64,000 nucleotides of DNA from Varanus komodoensis (GCF_004798865.1 NW_025335268.1:30102731-30166730); one strand, 5' to 3'; counted from the stretch's first letter, positions 58,401 through 61,147 are shown. Notes: a model not told the origin generated them from the letters alone. Numbers and translations: made by a program.

Positions 58401-61147
58401 TTGGAAAAATCCGTTTGAAAAATCCATCAAAAAAAGGTGCCGGAACACCGTCCCGGTGCATTCTCTGACAAAAAAAGCCCTGACTATATTCATTTATCCT
58501 GCTTTACAGGTGGAAGTTTAACTTAGTTTTAATTATGAACTAAACAAATGCAAATAACTGAAAATTTTACAAGGTGGAAGAGGAGCATTAAACATGATTA
58601 AGCAGATAATCACATTACTAATATCAGTTACCCCTTATCCTATCAAACACTGATGTATCTTCAAGCATCTTAAATAATCTTCTGAGTTTTAGATTTTTGC
58701 CTGAAAATGGTGACTTACCCAGCTTTGTGTCTTGAACTTTTGACCATGTGACCTGCATCTAGACGTCCTTTCGGAATGTGATCTTGAACAGGATCCACAA
58801 ATTTAAATACATGAGAGGTCCCAAACTGAACCTTCATACCACTTTGCAGCATAGTGGTCTCTGATATACGTTGACCTTCAACATATGTTTCAGCATCAAT
58901 GCTTGTTGGAGTAACTGTAACAACTCCATCCATATTAGTAAGGTCACAGTGATGAGGCTGAATTCCTGGACCAAACAACTGAAAATACAAATAACCAAAA
59001 TTCAGAAACAATAAATCTGACATTAGGCTTTTCAAAAAGCTTACAGCAATTTGCACATACCTTGTTCAAATGTACCAAGATATAAACTGGATTTCATTAC
59101 CAATTCTGAACCAATACATGCAATTTCATTAAAATAAATGTGTCAGGGCCTATATAACTCATTAATACAGGGGTTGGATTGAAATTAGAAAGCCAACAAA
59201 TACTGCCACATGACACATTGATAAGAATGATAAAATGTTGTGTATATATGCAAATTGATGTTTTGTTGTCAAGAATTTAGAAAAGTCTACCAACTCTGTT
59301 GGTTTAAGCAACATGGATTATTCTCTTACTGCTAGAGAATATTGTCCCTCCAATCAGTAAATATGTGAATTTTCATCATTTTTATTACTATTACAACTGA
59401 ACTCATAGAAATCACACACAGGAAGGTTAAGTGTAAACTATGAAGCCCAGCTACCCTGACCTGGACAATTTTCATGAATTTTTATAAAATAAATATAAAA
59501 TCTATCAGAAATAAAATATAAAAAGTATTTTCTTACTCTAGACTGCTACACTTTTTACTAAAATGTACCCCATCTCATGTAAGCATGAGATGCTTACATG
59601 TTTGTATCATGTAAGCTCCTGAGTTTAAGCAATGAAATTAAATTCAAATTAACTTTCATATGAATTTAAAAAGTTTAAAAGCTTTATTTTAATACCTTTG
59701 ACATCTGCTTTGATGAACAGTATTATCCTACTCAGAAGTATAAACAATTGAGAAGCAAGGTAGAGTTTTACAGTAACTGTGCTTTGTCCAGACAACCAGC
59801 TGAACTGAGACAATTTTACAGTTCAGCAATTTCTGCCTATTACTTTCTCACACTATTCTGTGGCAGTGAATTGTATAAATATTATTCACAAATGATCTTG
59901 AAGTTTCACTGCAGTAAGCTGCTCTTGATGCAGAACAGAAGAGGGGGCACTACTGCTATTGTGAATGTTTTTGAACACCAAACAGAATGGAATGAAACAA
60001 ATTTAAATGGCAGTGGATATAAAAACACAAAATAATAACAGAAATACAATGAAGCTAAAATTCACTTTGAGACTAATCAAATGTAATGCCATACCATGGG
60101 TAAGTGAATAAGCCTTAGGCTCATGAACGTTTCCATGCCCCTCCCACACCCACAGAGATTAGAGACTCCCAGGTGTGATTTAGACAAACCATAATATACT
60201 AATATATCAGGACTGCAAACCTAGATAAAACTTTGGTTTAAAATCCCAGTCTGCAAACCAGTCATGGTTTGTACAAACCATTTTTTAGAGAACTAGGAAG
60301 AAATGGCAAATGTGATCGTACATTTGAATCTCTAGAGTGAGGAAGGGCAGAGCATTCAAGTCATGCTCATAATGTTAATGCACAGTTTGATCTCTGTTCT
60401 GAATAGCCTCAGAGATCCCTTTTCTCTCCCAAAGATGTCTACAACTTCCAAAATTGAGTTCTCTTTTTTAAAAAAGAAAGCCAGTGCTCATGGTTATTAA
60501 TATTTTAAAATGCTCAAATCAGTATAAAGCAATGTGATTAGAATGAAACAGATTTTGTAGTCACATTGAAAACTATTATTAGTTGTTAACAGACTATTAA
60601 TGTGCAATTTATTATTTTCCCAAATTCACAGAGGGCTACAGTCAAACTAAGATGTCATATTTGTTGTAACTAAGACAAGTTACAATGAGCTTTGAGCTTA
60701 CATACTATCTTTTTCTCATTCCCCTGTTTCACATGCAAGGGGAAGAATTTAAAGCTTCTGGCTGCTCTTTAGAATTAACTGGTTTGTTTTGTGTAAATAT
60801 GAGAAACTGATTTGTACAAACCATATTTGTAAACAAATCAGAATACTGGAACCATACTACCAGACATGATTGCTCCAAATCATGTCTAGGAGTGTTGAAA
60901 ACTTAAATCTCACATATGAAGAACAGAGAAAGGGAGAGGGGAAAATGCATAAGCTCATCACAATACATATTAATGGCAACAAATTGTTGTTGTGGTGTTT
61001 AAATACAGCTCCTATGAAACTGTTTGCTTCATTCAAACCACTATTTCCTCACCTGAATGGAGTTCTCATCAAATTTTTCTGTACCAACTTCTGTTACACT
61101 TAACTGCAAACGATAAAGCTTTGGTTTATCTCTGGAGTCAGAACCAT
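2479..61147 (-). CDS. AFDN: Afadin gene, 3' two-thirds (24 joined exons)
   Basis: This is the span of the afadin coding sequence; the exons are listed separately. Afadin is a cytoplasmic scaffold of adherens junctions. It binds nectin tails through its PDZ domain, binds F-actin through its C-terminus, and interacts with alpha-catenin and Rap1/Ras. Seen here in order are the end of the pre-FHA linker, FHA, DIL, PDZ, proline-rich runs, a long charged helix and the conserved C-terminal ENELNTK end. The exon lengths sum to 4,493 nt, which is two bases of a split codon plus 1,497 codons including the stop, with every junction in phase. Human afadin has about 1,824 residues, so the missing N-terminus (two RA domains) must lie to the right of the window. 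Identification rests on remembered mammalian afadin; I ran no alignment. No frameshift or internal stop was found, so the gene looks functional. Confidence 0.97.
2624..4494. other. AFDN: AFDN last intron
   Basis: The 1.9 kb intron holds a degenerate LINE reverse-transcriptase fragment (about 3340-4205). The rest shows no recognisable feature. Confidence 0.85.
3340..4205 (-). mobile_element. Degenerate L2/CR1-type LINE RT fragment
   Basis: Read on the minus strand, pieces of a non-LTR reverse transcriptase are visible: a decayed version of the pre-YADD segment (HVIQHLHDI for LFNIYM), then SSSAGEAVDVLIQCL, then LVLDWVVLPLNEG, ending near LVFTYK. The same protein family is present in better shape at 26310-27385. 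The copy has stops and frame changes, is truncated at both ends and looks old. Confidence 0.72.
4495..4576 (-). CDS. AFDN: AFDN exon 23: C-terminal region
   Basis: This 82-bp exon reads SNYTGSTGAIAGSHEHYRDL and ends REKKSK plus two bases of Ser. It aligns with human NSYPGSTGAAVGAHDACRDAKEKRSK. The first two bases (GC) complete a Gly codon begun by either donor of the preceding exon, and the last two (AG) join the T of the final exon. The acceptor is GCATAAG, with a weak pyrimidine tract, and the donor GTGAAAC. Because no long open frame surrounds it, it is easy to miss. Confidence 0.92.
4643..4692. repeat. 25-bp tandem duplication
   Basis: The sequence starting CAGTGCTTTTAGGTTCAG at 4643 is repeated at 4668 (CAGTGCTTTTAGTTTCAG) with few differences. 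It lies about 70 bp upstream, in gene sense, of exon 23. Confidence 0.8.
5609..5690 (+). repeat. Old interspersed repeat (AACTCAGTG core)
   Basis: The stretch GCAGTCCTACAGACTGG followed by GAACTCAGTGAGATTTACCT resembles a common reptile repeat with the core gaactcagtgggacttacttctgagta. Related stretches occur at 16681-16757, 24410-24492 and 41168-41225. The class is unknown to me. Confidence 0.45.
7598..8117 (-). CDS. AFDN: AFDN exon 22: helix end and proline-rich tail, two donors
   Basis: The exon begins RRQEEEYYNRLEAERRRQHD, continues with polyproline (PPPPPSSNAPPPPPQRNTSY) and the conserved LKTQVLSPDTIYTAKF, then an acidic run DDDDEEED. The long form ends PSFISPSNSK at donor GTAGAC (7596-7597). 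An internal donor GTCAGG at 7821-7822 lies in the same phase and would remove 75 codons (QDKYSGTRKSYG to SNSK), giving a junction that matches human CSLAGPNSYPG. Reading through the intron would add a few residues before a stop. The 75-codon extension is open and proline-rich (QPPPPPNKP), which supports real use of both forms. Confidence 0.93.
8118..8998. other. AFDN: AFDN intron, no repeats seen
   Basis: An 881-bp intron between the charged-helix exon and the proline-rich tail exon. I see no element in it. Confidence 0.85.
8999..9133 (-). CDS. AFDN: AFDN exon 21: charged helix
   Basis: The exon has 45 codons, beginning LQDEERRRQQQLEEMRKREA and ending ERTKREAEQK, nearly identical to human. 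Almost every residue is Glu, Arg, Lys or Gln, so a long single helix or coiled coil is expected. The acceptor is TTTGTTAG and the donor GTTATGG. A second AG (CTACAG) six bases in would remove Leu-Gln. Confidence 0.95.
9134..12650. other. AFDN: AFDN intron with candidate cassette exons
   Basis: The 3.5 kb intron is largely unique AT-rich sequence. It contains the candidate 36-nt exon (11141-11176) and a weaker 30-nt candidate (10978-11007). An open frame at 9651-9935 on the plus strand has no recognisable product and is treated as chance. Confidence 0.82.
11141..11176 (-). CDS. AFDN: Candidate 36-nt AFDN cassette exon
   Basis: Within the intron between the RRAR and LQDEERR exons is a 36-nt segment reading QTAMPAISVLDL, phase 0 at both ends. 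It follows a strong pyrimidine tract (TTTCTTTTTCCTTCTCTT then ATTATCTGCAG) and is followed by the donor GTATGTTC. The acceptor is a tandem CAGCAG, so use of the second AG would drop the first Gln. Inclusion would break the charged helix with a short hydrophobic segment. I believe similar inserts occur in mammalian afadin isoforms, but that recollection is not certain. Confidence 0.68.
12651..13679 (-). CDS. AFDN: AFDN exon 20: large proline-rich and helical exon
   Basis: This 1,029-bp exon encodes 343 residues. It begins RVTRSQEELRDDKVYQ, carries two polyproline runs (LPPPPPPPPVHYAADFDG and LPLPPPPPPPSQFG), then a highly charged stretch (AAAERKKREEHQRWYEKEKA) and ends LIMQRLEAERRAR. Polyproline runs are typical profilin, SH3 or EVH1 ligands; the charged Glu/Arg/Lys part should form a coiled coil or single helix that contributes to alpha-catenin and F-actin contact. 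Near residue 22 the sequence RLEVVIRKDVDYIDQ is longer than the human counterpart. The acceptor is CTTCAAG and the donor GTAAAATG, phase 0 at both ends. Confidence 0.96.
13680..15050. other. AFDN: AFDN intron, no mobile element seen
   Basis: The 1.4 kb intron is AT-rich. Its only visible structure is a perfect 9-bp inverted repeat (TACCAGATA and TATCTGGTA) near 14358-14383. No repeat family was recognised. Confidence 0.8.
15051..15239 (-). CDS. AFDN: AFDN exon 19: disordered region
   Basis: The exon has 63 codons, beginning EQMLPPRPEAYPIPTQTYTR and ending AESNHYINSAMQ. Human reads EQTPPPRPEAYPIPTQTYTRE. The acceptor is CATACAG and the donor GTTAGACA, phase 0 at both ends. It is proline- and tyrosine-rich with no fold expected. 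Confidence 0.94.
15325..15416 (-). CDS. AFDN: AFDN exon 18: disordered region
   Basis: The exon reads QPPSPGAKNSYSAGTTNKIT and ends SVSTGNLCTE, matching human QPPSPGGKSAYASGTTAKITS. It opens with two bases that complete Asn. The acceptor is GCTCTACAG and the donor GTTAGAAT. The following intron is only 85 bp. Confidence 0.93.
15653..15847 (-). CDS. AFDN: AFDN exon 17: post-PDZ disordered region
   Basis: The exon reads SDRRGSGKPRPKSEGFELYN and ends DHRSSPNVA plus one base (A) of Asn, close to human throughout. The acceptor is TTGTGCAG and the donor GTAAGCAA. A second CAG lies six bases into the exon (TTTCAG), a possible but unproven alternative acceptor. Confidence 0.94.
16132..16300 (-). mobile_element. 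CR1-like LINE 3' end fragment
   Basis: The segment begins TTCATAGAATAGTAGAGCTG and continues GGAAGAGGCTAATAAGGCCA then TTAGGTCCAATCCC. This is the reverse complement of the well-known CR1 3' region, which ends in repeats of ATTCTATG. The copy is short, 5'-truncated and diverged. Confidence 0.65.
16681..16757 (+). repeat. Old interspersed repeat (AACTCAGTG family)
   Basis: The stretch TCCCAATCCCTGCTATATAC then AGAGTAAACCCCACTGAAGT then CAGTGCAACTTTCTGAACAG matches the layout of the repeat at 24410-24492. The class is unknown. Confidence 0.5.
16913..17031 (-). CDS. AFDN: AFDN exon 16: end of PDZ domain
   Basis: The exon reads AAELMTRTGSVVTLEVAKQG and ends NQPSPMMQR plus one base. It gives the last PDZ helix and strand. 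The acceptor is GCCTCAG and the donor GTAAGCAG. Confidence 0.95.
17032..18975. other. AFDN: AFDN intron with tRNA SINE
   Basis: The 1.9 kb intron contains a MIR-like SINE (18406-18605). A GC-richer stretch at 17590-17770 was not identified. Confidence 0.8.
18406..18605 (+). mobile_element. MIR-like tRNA SINE
   Basis: It starts GAGCCAGTATAGTGTTTAAG, a decayed tRNA box A region, passes GGGTGACTTTGGCCAGTTAT and CCTAACCTACCTCACAGG, then GTTGTGAGGGTAAG, and ends GAATATAAATGTAATAAATT. This order is that of CORE/MIR-type SINEs common in squamates. The box B region is eroded. A second plus-strand copy lies at 27746-27888. Confidence 0.75.
18976..19049 (-). CDS. AFDN: AFDN exon 15: PDZ domain
   Basis: The exon reads DGRLAAGDQLLSVDGRSLVG and ends LSQE plus two bases of Arg. 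This is the conserved GDQLLSVDG segment of the PDZ fold. The acceptor is TAACCAG and the donor GTACATCA. It is separated from the preceding exon by an intron of only 134 bp. Confidence 0.95.
19184..19249 (-). CDS. AFDN: AFDN exon 14: PDZ domain
   Basis: This 66-bp exon reads GAGQDKLGIYVKSVVKGG and ends AADV, identical to remembered human afadin. It carries the second and third beta strands of the PDZ fold and is phase 0 at both ends. The acceptor is CTTTTCAG and the donor GTTAGTAA. Confidence 0.95.
20004..20090 (+). repeat. Unclassified paired repeat, copy A
   Basis: The copy begins GATGATACTGCAGTTTTCCT and ends ACAAGACTTCAAAGTACTC. Copy B at 20785-20874 has the same layout with about a quarter of positions changed. 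No known family is recognised. It may be part of an old transposon or a local duplication. Confidence 0.7.
20785..20874 (+). repeat. Unclassified paired repeat, copy B
   Basis: The copy begins GATAATACTGCAGTTTCTCT and ends ACAAGACTTCAAAGTATTC, homologous to 20004-20090 and 781 bp away in the same orientation. Confidence 0.7.
22376..22404. repeat. (TCC)n microsatellite
   Basis: About nine uninterrupted TCC/CTC units. Confidence 0.95.
22576..22663. mobile_element. Short palindromic element (MITE-like)
   Basis: The 88-bp unit begins CCAGATGTTTGGTACTTCAA and, read from the other end, begins CCAGATGACTGAGCCTTCAA, so its two halves are inverted copies of each other, each carrying a CCCAGA motif. 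Such ccagatgttgg/actacaactcccag palindromes are widespread in amniote genomes. Related but eroded stretches are at 46378-46450 and 56583-56665. Confidence 0.55.
24410..24492 (+). repeat. Old interspersed repeat, best copy
   Basis: The stretch reads GAGGCTGCAATCCTAAATGC, then GGGAGTAAATCCACAAAGTA, then CAGTGGGACTTACATCACAG and ACATGCATTCAG. Reptile genomes carry very many copies of this pattern; I do not know its formal family name. Confidence 0.55.
25587..25616. repeat. C-rich low-complexity tract
   Basis: An almost pure C run interrupted by single G and T bases. Confidence 0.9.
26310..27385 (+). mobile_element. L2/CR1-type LINE, RT C-terminal half and 3' tail
   Basis: Plus-strand open frames give non-LTR reverse transcriptase sequence: IQLYLSFSSNPGEAVDVLNR, then MRANKLKLNPDKMEVLLVG, and in a second frame FLQLRLIHQLHPYLEENC, SCLDYCNVLYMGLPL, VQNRAARMLLG, LYQLYWLPIEV and ITYKALNDLGPGYL. 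It ends with an A-rich tail typical of this clade (GTATATAAATGCAATAAATA). The copy is 5'-truncated before the YADD motif and needs at least one frame change, but long open stretches suggest it is younger than the fragment at 3340-4205. L2 versus a CR1 subfamily is not resolved. Confidence 0.85.
27746..27888 (+). mobile_element. MIR-like tRNA SINE, shortened
   Basis: The copy begins GAGCCAGTGTGGTATAGTGG with a clear box A, continues TTAGGAGTGCTGGACTGGGA, includes GTGGGTGACTCTCAGCCAGT and jumps to a short tail TGTAAATGCAATGTAATAA. The central CORE segment is deleted compared with the copy at 28831-29037. Confidence 0.75.
28831..29037 (-). mobile_element. MIR-like tRNA SINE, full length
   Basis: On the minus strand it begins CAGTGTGGTGTAGTGGTTAG, continues CAACCCACCTCACAGGGTTG and ends GGTGGGATATAATGCAGTG. 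This is the best preserved of the four or five copies in the window and serves as their reference. Confidence 0.82.
30440..30824 (+). mobile_element. BovB (RTE) LINE 3' end
   Basis: The plus strand encodes the BovB C-terminal signature: MKLKYFGHLMKRKGSLEKSL, GKRRRGRQRMRWLDGV, then a decayed end like the ruminant HGVAKSRT tail, and it finishes TAGCGACTAACAACAAAATG. BovB is an RTE-clade LINE abundant in squamates and ruminants and thought to have moved horizontally. The copy is strongly 5'-truncated. A GACA microsatellite follows directly. Confidence 0.88.
30825..30846. repeat. (GACA)n microsatellite after BovB tail
   Basis: Five GACA units directly follow the BovB 3' end; such short repeats often arise from the LINE tail. 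Confidence 0.9.
31831..31917 (-). CDS. AFDN: AFDN exon 13: first part of PDZ domain
   Basis: The exon reads AQPLRKEPEIITVTLKKQNG and ends MGLSIVAAK, 29 codons in phase 0. The GMGL motif is the carboxylate-binding loop of the PDZ domain, which in afadin holds the C-termini of nectins. The acceptor is TTCTTCAG and the donor GTATAACT. The next intron is 12.6 kb, the longest complete one in the window. Confidence 0.95.
31918..32265. other. AFDN: AFDN intron with GC-AG ends
   Basis: This 348-bp intron begins GCAAGT at the gene-sense 5' side (32260-32265) and ends TTTCTTCAG. No repeats were seen. Confidence 0.88.
32266..32369 (-). CDS. AFDN: AFDN exon 12: DIL-PDZ linker, with GC donor
   Basis: The exon reads FCRLTPHPRSPGTWTIYFEG and ends LLQENVDL, matching human GFCRLIPHTRSPGTW...RENAEL. 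The acceptor is CATTTAG. The in-phase exon end (CTG) is followed by GCAAGT, not GT. The only nearby GT lies four bases further and would shift the frame of the next exon, so the intron is read as GC-AG. Confidence 0.93.
32370..35038. other. AFDN: AFDN intron with diverged internal repeats
   Basis: The 2.7 kb intron contains three related segments starting near 34182, 34579 and 34775. The stretch 32850-33160 is GC-richer than its surroundings and unidentified. The open frame at 33663-33980 has no recognised product. Confidence 0.8.
34170..34840 (+). repeat. Three diverged direct repeats
   Basis: The motif TTCCAAAGGCTGATTTTCTG at 34182 recurs as TTCCAAAGGCTTCTTTTCTG at 34579 and in weaker form as ATCCAAAGGGGTACTTTTTG at 34775. 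The first two are each followed by a similar AT-rich run (TTATTTTAATCATT and TTATTTTAATTATT). Spacing is about 397 and 196 bp. The origin is unknown. Confidence 0.6.
35039..35237 (-). CDS. AFDN: AFDN exon 11: end of DIL domain
   Basis: The exon begins ELIENVVAVAENTADELARS and ends GLQEFLDPLCQR plus one base of Gly. The acidic stretch VQLEEDPDLQLPFLLPEDG matches human. It closes the DIL domain. The acceptor is CACCCCAG and the donor GTTAGTCC. Confidence 0.95.
35238..37668. other. AFDN: AFDN intron with long unclassified element
   Basis: Most of the 2.4 kb intron may be one old DNA element (35815-37277). Its left part is clearly shared with 53088-53455. Confidence 0.75.
35815..36120 (+). mobile_element. 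Unclassified DNA-element copy 1
   Basis: This segment shares a long colinear match with 53088-53455, including CCACAGTGCACCTAGCAGGT against CCACAGTGTGCCTGGCAGAT and CAAACTCACCATGT against CAGACTCACCATGT. Its left end resembles the terminus of the inverted-repeat element at 45926. A similar terminus in the opposite orientation (GACCTGGTTCAAGCAACATG on the minus strand) ends at 37277, so the whole unit may run 35815-37277. Confidence 0.6.
37669..37812 (-). CDS. AFDN: AFDN exon 10: DIL domain
   Basis: The exon reads ATTLLTMDKYSPEDIPSINS and ends NYHCAPDEPFIPT, 48 codons in phase 0 at both ends. Human differs in few positions (APDDIPN). The acceptor is TTTTTCAG and the donor GTAAGTCA. Confidence 0.95.
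37813..38487. other. AFDN: AFDN intron with LINE remnant
   Basis: The 675-bp intron contains a probable minus-strand LINE remnant at 38110-38345 and nothing else recognisable. Confidence 0.75.
38110..38345 (-). mobile_element. Probable L2/CR1-type LINE RT remnant
   Basis: The plus strand reads CCTTGTGGGATACTATAGGT and AGAAGGACCGCATGGGTGAT, which fit the reverse complement of the RT region of the same LINE group (usual pattern agaaggataccatggtcgat). No frame is open. Divergence is high. Confidence 0.42.
38488..38753 (-). CDS. AFDN: AFDN exon 9: DIL domain core
   Basis: This 266-bp exon begins DVLHTLTGAMSLLRRCRVNA and ends AADCHLSRIVQ. It appears identical to remembered human afadin over nearly its full length and carries the central DIL helices (FSQLFHFINMWLFNRLV). 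The acceptor is CCTTGTAG and the donor GTGAGTAT. It ends in phase 0. Confidence 0.96.
38754..40923. other. AFDN: AFDN intron with GT microsatellite
   Basis: The 2.2 kb intron is AT-rich and holds a GT/GC microsatellite (39379-39412). No mobile element was recognised. Confidence 0.8.
39379..39412. repeat. (GT)n microsatellite, interrupted
   Basis: Alternating purine-pyrimidine run GTGCACGTGCATGTGCGTGT followed by GT units; such tracts can adopt Z-DNA. Confidence 0.93.
40924..41018 (-). CDS. AFDN: AFDN exon 8: DIL domain
   Basis: The exon reads YLVHCLQSELNNYMPAFLDD and ends NNPQRPKI plus one base of Asp, matching human ENSLQRPKI with small changes. The acceptor is TTTTTCAG and the donor GTTAGAT. 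It is phase-matched on both sides. Confidence 0.94.
41019..42109. other. AFDN: AFDN intron
   Basis: The 1.1 kb intron has an old repeat stretch (41168-41225) and a G/A-rich tract (41781-41813). Nothing else was recognised. Confidence 0.8.
41168..41225 (+). repeat. Old interspersed repeat (AACTCAGTG family)
   Basis: The stretch AATAAGTCCCACTAAATTTG then ATGGAAATTACTTCCAAGTA fits the pattern aagtcccattgaactcaatggaacttacttccaagtaa. Confidence 0.45.
42110..42255 (-). CDS. AFDN: AFDN exon 7: DIL domain
   Basis: The exon reads KQKNIAGALAFWMANASELL and ends VLAHLVQMAF plus two bases of a Lys codon. It is essentially identical to human afadin. The acceptor is ATTTGCAG and the donor GTAAGATA. It encodes helices in the core of the DIL domain. 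Confidence 0.95.
42988..43008 (-). CDS. AFDN: AFDN 21-nt alternative microexon (EVDQVDQ)
   Basis: Between the exon ending GVIQ and the exon beginning KQKNIAG lies a 21-nt segment encoding EVDQVDQ in phase 0 at both ends. It is preceded by a long pyrimidine tract ending TTTTTCTCCAG and followed by the donor GTAGGATA. I recall the same heptapeptide in some mammalian afadin isoforms at exactly this junction, which would make it a conserved alternative microexon. Inclusion would lengthen a loop or helix end in the DIL domain by seven mostly acidic and polar residues. Whether it is used, and in which tissue, cannot be told from sequence. Confidence 0.82.
43671..43699. repeat. (AC)n microsatellite
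   Basis: About thirteen AC units. Confidence 0.95.
45926..46283. mobile_element. Non-autonomous DNA element with imperfect inverted ends
   Basis: The left end reads ACCTGGTTTGCATGACTGTC and ACAGTGCACTATGGTTTA; the right end, reverse-complemented, reads GGCCTGTTCACACAATTGCC and ACAATCCACTGTGGCTTA. About two thirds of 30 positions match and nearly all differences are transitions. The unit is about 358 bp and has no coding capacity. Superfamily uncertain; a hAT-type MITE is plausible. Confidence 0.65.
46378..46450. mobile_element. Eroded palindromic element
   Basis: The stretch AGGTAAGCAACCTTGTGCTT leads to CATCTGCCCCAGCTAGTAGG and AGTTGTAGTCCAAACAACTGG, a pattern of the same widespread group as 22576-22663. 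Confidence 0.45.
47113..47318 (-). CDS. AFDN: AFDN exon 6: start of DIL domain
   Basis: The exon reads EDAFLSAIINYTNSSTVHF and ends MVSMMEGVIQ, close to human throughout. It opens the DIL (dilute) domain, a helical fold shared with myosin V cargo-binding tails. The acceptor is TTCTGCAG and the donor GTGAGTTT. It ends in phase 0, which allows the 21-nt microexon at 42988-43008 to be included or skipped before the KQKNIAG exon. Confidence 0.95.
47391..48265 (+). mobile_element. 5'-truncated L1 LINE
   Basis: The plus strand encodes the C-terminal part of L1 ORF2: IDKEEWGRIWDERIFKS, RIKENFYKLVWKWYMTAVKL and the zinc-knuckle-like LCWRCGQEMCTYFQMWWSC, then KLVIANKWKEKLD in another frame. It ends at an A-rich tail (TTTAAAAATAAAATCC). 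An 8-bp direct repeat CTACAAGA flanks it at 47383-47390 and 48266-48273 and may be the target-site duplication. It is dead by truncation. Confidence 0.83.
48476..48811 (+). mobile_element. L2/CR1-type LINE 3' end
   Basis: Encodes a remnant like ALLWEPSMKDIRRQSNQRRA and SSAVAPCLWNAL, homologous to the end of the RT at 26310-27385 (REPSLKEVRKQSTQRRA), then an AT-rich 3' UTR and an (AAAT)n tail at 48788-48812. Severely 5'-truncated. Confidence 0.82.
48915..49033 (-). mobile_element. MIR-like tRNA SINE, partial
   Basis: The minus strand reads TCTAGTGGTTAAAATATCCA, GACCCAGGTTTGAATTCCTA (box B) and GACCTTAGGCCAGTTACTGA. Only the tRNA-related head and part of the core remain. Confidence 0.65.
49212..49437 (-). 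mobile_element. MIR-like tRNA SINE
   Basis: The minus strand starts CAGAGAGCCAGTGAAGTATA, continues AGTTTGGGTTTTAGTCCCGG and CTTGGCCATGGAGCC, and ends in an AT-rich tail. It is colinear with the copy at 28831-29037 but more diverged. Confidence 0.72.
50944..51279 (-). mobile_element. Sauria SINE (tRNA head, BovB-like tail)
   Basis: On the minus strand the head reads GGTGGCGCAGTGGTTTAAAC, with box A TGGCGCAGTGG (51264-51274) and box B GGTCGCCAGTTCGAATC (51211-51227). The body has GAAGGTAACAGCGTTTCGTG and the tail GACATGACTGGACTTAACGT then AAGGGGAAATCTTTACC, the BovB-like 3' end. This is the squamate-specific Sauria SINE, probably mobilised by BovB. The promoter boxes are intact, so the copy is fairly young. 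Confidence 0.9.
51877..51938 (-). CDS. AFDN: AFDN exon 5: entry to DIL domain
   Basis: This 62-bp exon reads PQDAHGPELILPASIEFRES, almost identical to human QDASGPELILPASIEFRES. It is entered with one base of a split Arg codon and leaves one base (T) that forms Ser with the next exon. The acceptor is CTGTAG and the donor GTAAGTAT. Confidence 0.93.
51939..54762. other. AFDN: AFDN 2.8 kb intron
   Basis: The intron contains the second copy of the unclassified element (53088-53455). No coding signal was found at 51939-53080 or 53460-54762. Confidence 0.78.
53088..53455 (+). mobile_element. Unclassified DNA-element copy 2
   Basis: Homologous to 35815-36120. The left end reads ACTGGCTGCATTCTCACATC then ATGCTAAGCCACC, similar to the termini at 45926. 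Open frames of about 100 codons cross it in this copy and the other, but they are not conserved with each other and are probably chance. Confidence 0.6.
54763..54875 (-). CDS. AFDN: AFDN exon 4: Ser-rich linker
   Basis: The exon reads STNRLDSDRMSASSTAERG and ends YRRQDG plus two bases of an Arg codon, matching the human segment TRLDSDRVSSASSTAERGM. The acceptor is GGAACAG and the donor GTACCA. The serine/arginine-rich stretch has several possible phosphorylation sites. It is an unstructured link between FHA and DIL. Confidence 0.92.
54876..56928. other. AFDN: AFDN 2.1 kb intron
   Basis: Holds an AG microsatellite (55003-55020) and an eroded palindromic element (56583-56665). Otherwise unique. 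Confidence 0.78.
56583..56665. mobile_element. Eroded palindromic element
   Basis: The stretch ATGCCAGGAATAAGCAAACT, GAAGCCCTCCAGAGGCTGAT and CATCAGCCCCAGCCCTCATA follows the widespread pattern gcaggggtaggcaacctgtggccctccagatgttgg...catcagccccagccagcat. Confidence 0.5.
56929..56998 (-). CDS. AFDN: AFDN exon 3: post-FHA linker
   Basis: The exon reads TIQETTFDLEGDIHSG and ends LPASK, matching human VQETTFDLGGDIHSG. It starts with one base that completes a Gly codon and ends in phase 0. The acceptor is CTTCTCAG and the donor GTAACAG. The region is probably disordered. Confidence 0.92.
57102..57180 (-). mobile_element. L2/CR1-type LINE 3' tail
   Basis: On the minus strand, TTTTAAGCTGCCAGGAAGGC leads to GGCAGCCTATAAATATATGT and an AAATAAAT tail, the terminal pattern of the LINE group at 26310-27385. 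Confidence 0.5.
57301..57642 (+). repeat. 171-bp tandem duplication (two units)
   Basis: Unit 1 is 57301-57471 and unit 2 is 57472-57642. Both begin TGAATTTCATCAACTGTTCT and end CTTTTGGGAATC, and they are more than 90% alike by eye with a few substitutions and single-base gaps. The duplication is recent compared with the surrounding repeats. Confidence 0.95.
58064..58482. mobile_element. Non-autonomous hAT DNA transposon
   Basis: The 419-bp element begins CAGTGCTTTTTTTGT and its other end, reverse-complemented, begins CAGGGCTTTTTTTGT, giving 15-bp terminal inverted repeats with one mismatch. It is flanked by a perfect 8-bp direct repeat ACTATATT at 58056-58063 and 58483-58490, the target-site size of hAT elements. 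A GTGCCGG motif occurs near both ends in inverted orientation. The interior is GC-rich, has no transposase and contains a 24-A run (58079-58102). Confidence 0.92.
58719..58978 (-). CDS. AFDN: AFDN exon 2: FHA domain
   Basis: This 260-bp exon encodes the body of the forkhead-associated domain. It begins LFGPGIQPHHCDL, passes through VEGQRISETTMLQSGMKV and ends SSRHKAG. FHA folds usually bind phosphothreonine peptides; afadin uses this region for protein contacts at junctions. The acceptor TTTTCAG lies right of 58978 and the donor GTAAGTCA begins at 58718. It starts in phase 0 and leaves two bases (GG) that are completed by the next exon. A hAT element sits about 240 bp downstream in the following intron. 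Confidence 0.95.
58979..61052. other. AFDN: AFDN 2.1 kb intron
   Basis: Between 60170 and 60880 there are several AAACCA/TGGTTT stretches in both orientations that may be the remains of an inverted-repeat element. The open frame at 59748-60035 has no recognised product. Nothing else was seen. Confidence 0.75.
61053..61147 (-). CDS. AFDN: AFDN exon 1 of window: linker before FHA
   Basis: The exon reads GSDSRDKPKLYRLQ and ends FDENSIQ, matching the human afadin stretch between the second RA domain and the FHA domain. The acceptor is TATAG at 61148-61149 and the donor GTGAGG begins at 61052. It opens with two bases (AT) of a split Asp codon and ends in phase 0. It is the most 5' coding exon in the window; earlier exons must lie beyond 64000. 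Confidence 0.92.

Larger units (their letters stand above)
56999..58718. other. AFDN: AFDN 1.7 kb intron with hAT and tandem duplication
   Basis: Contains an L2/CR1-type 3' tail (57102-57180), a 171-bp tandem duplication (57301-57642) and a hAT element (58064-58482). Confidence 0.85.
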
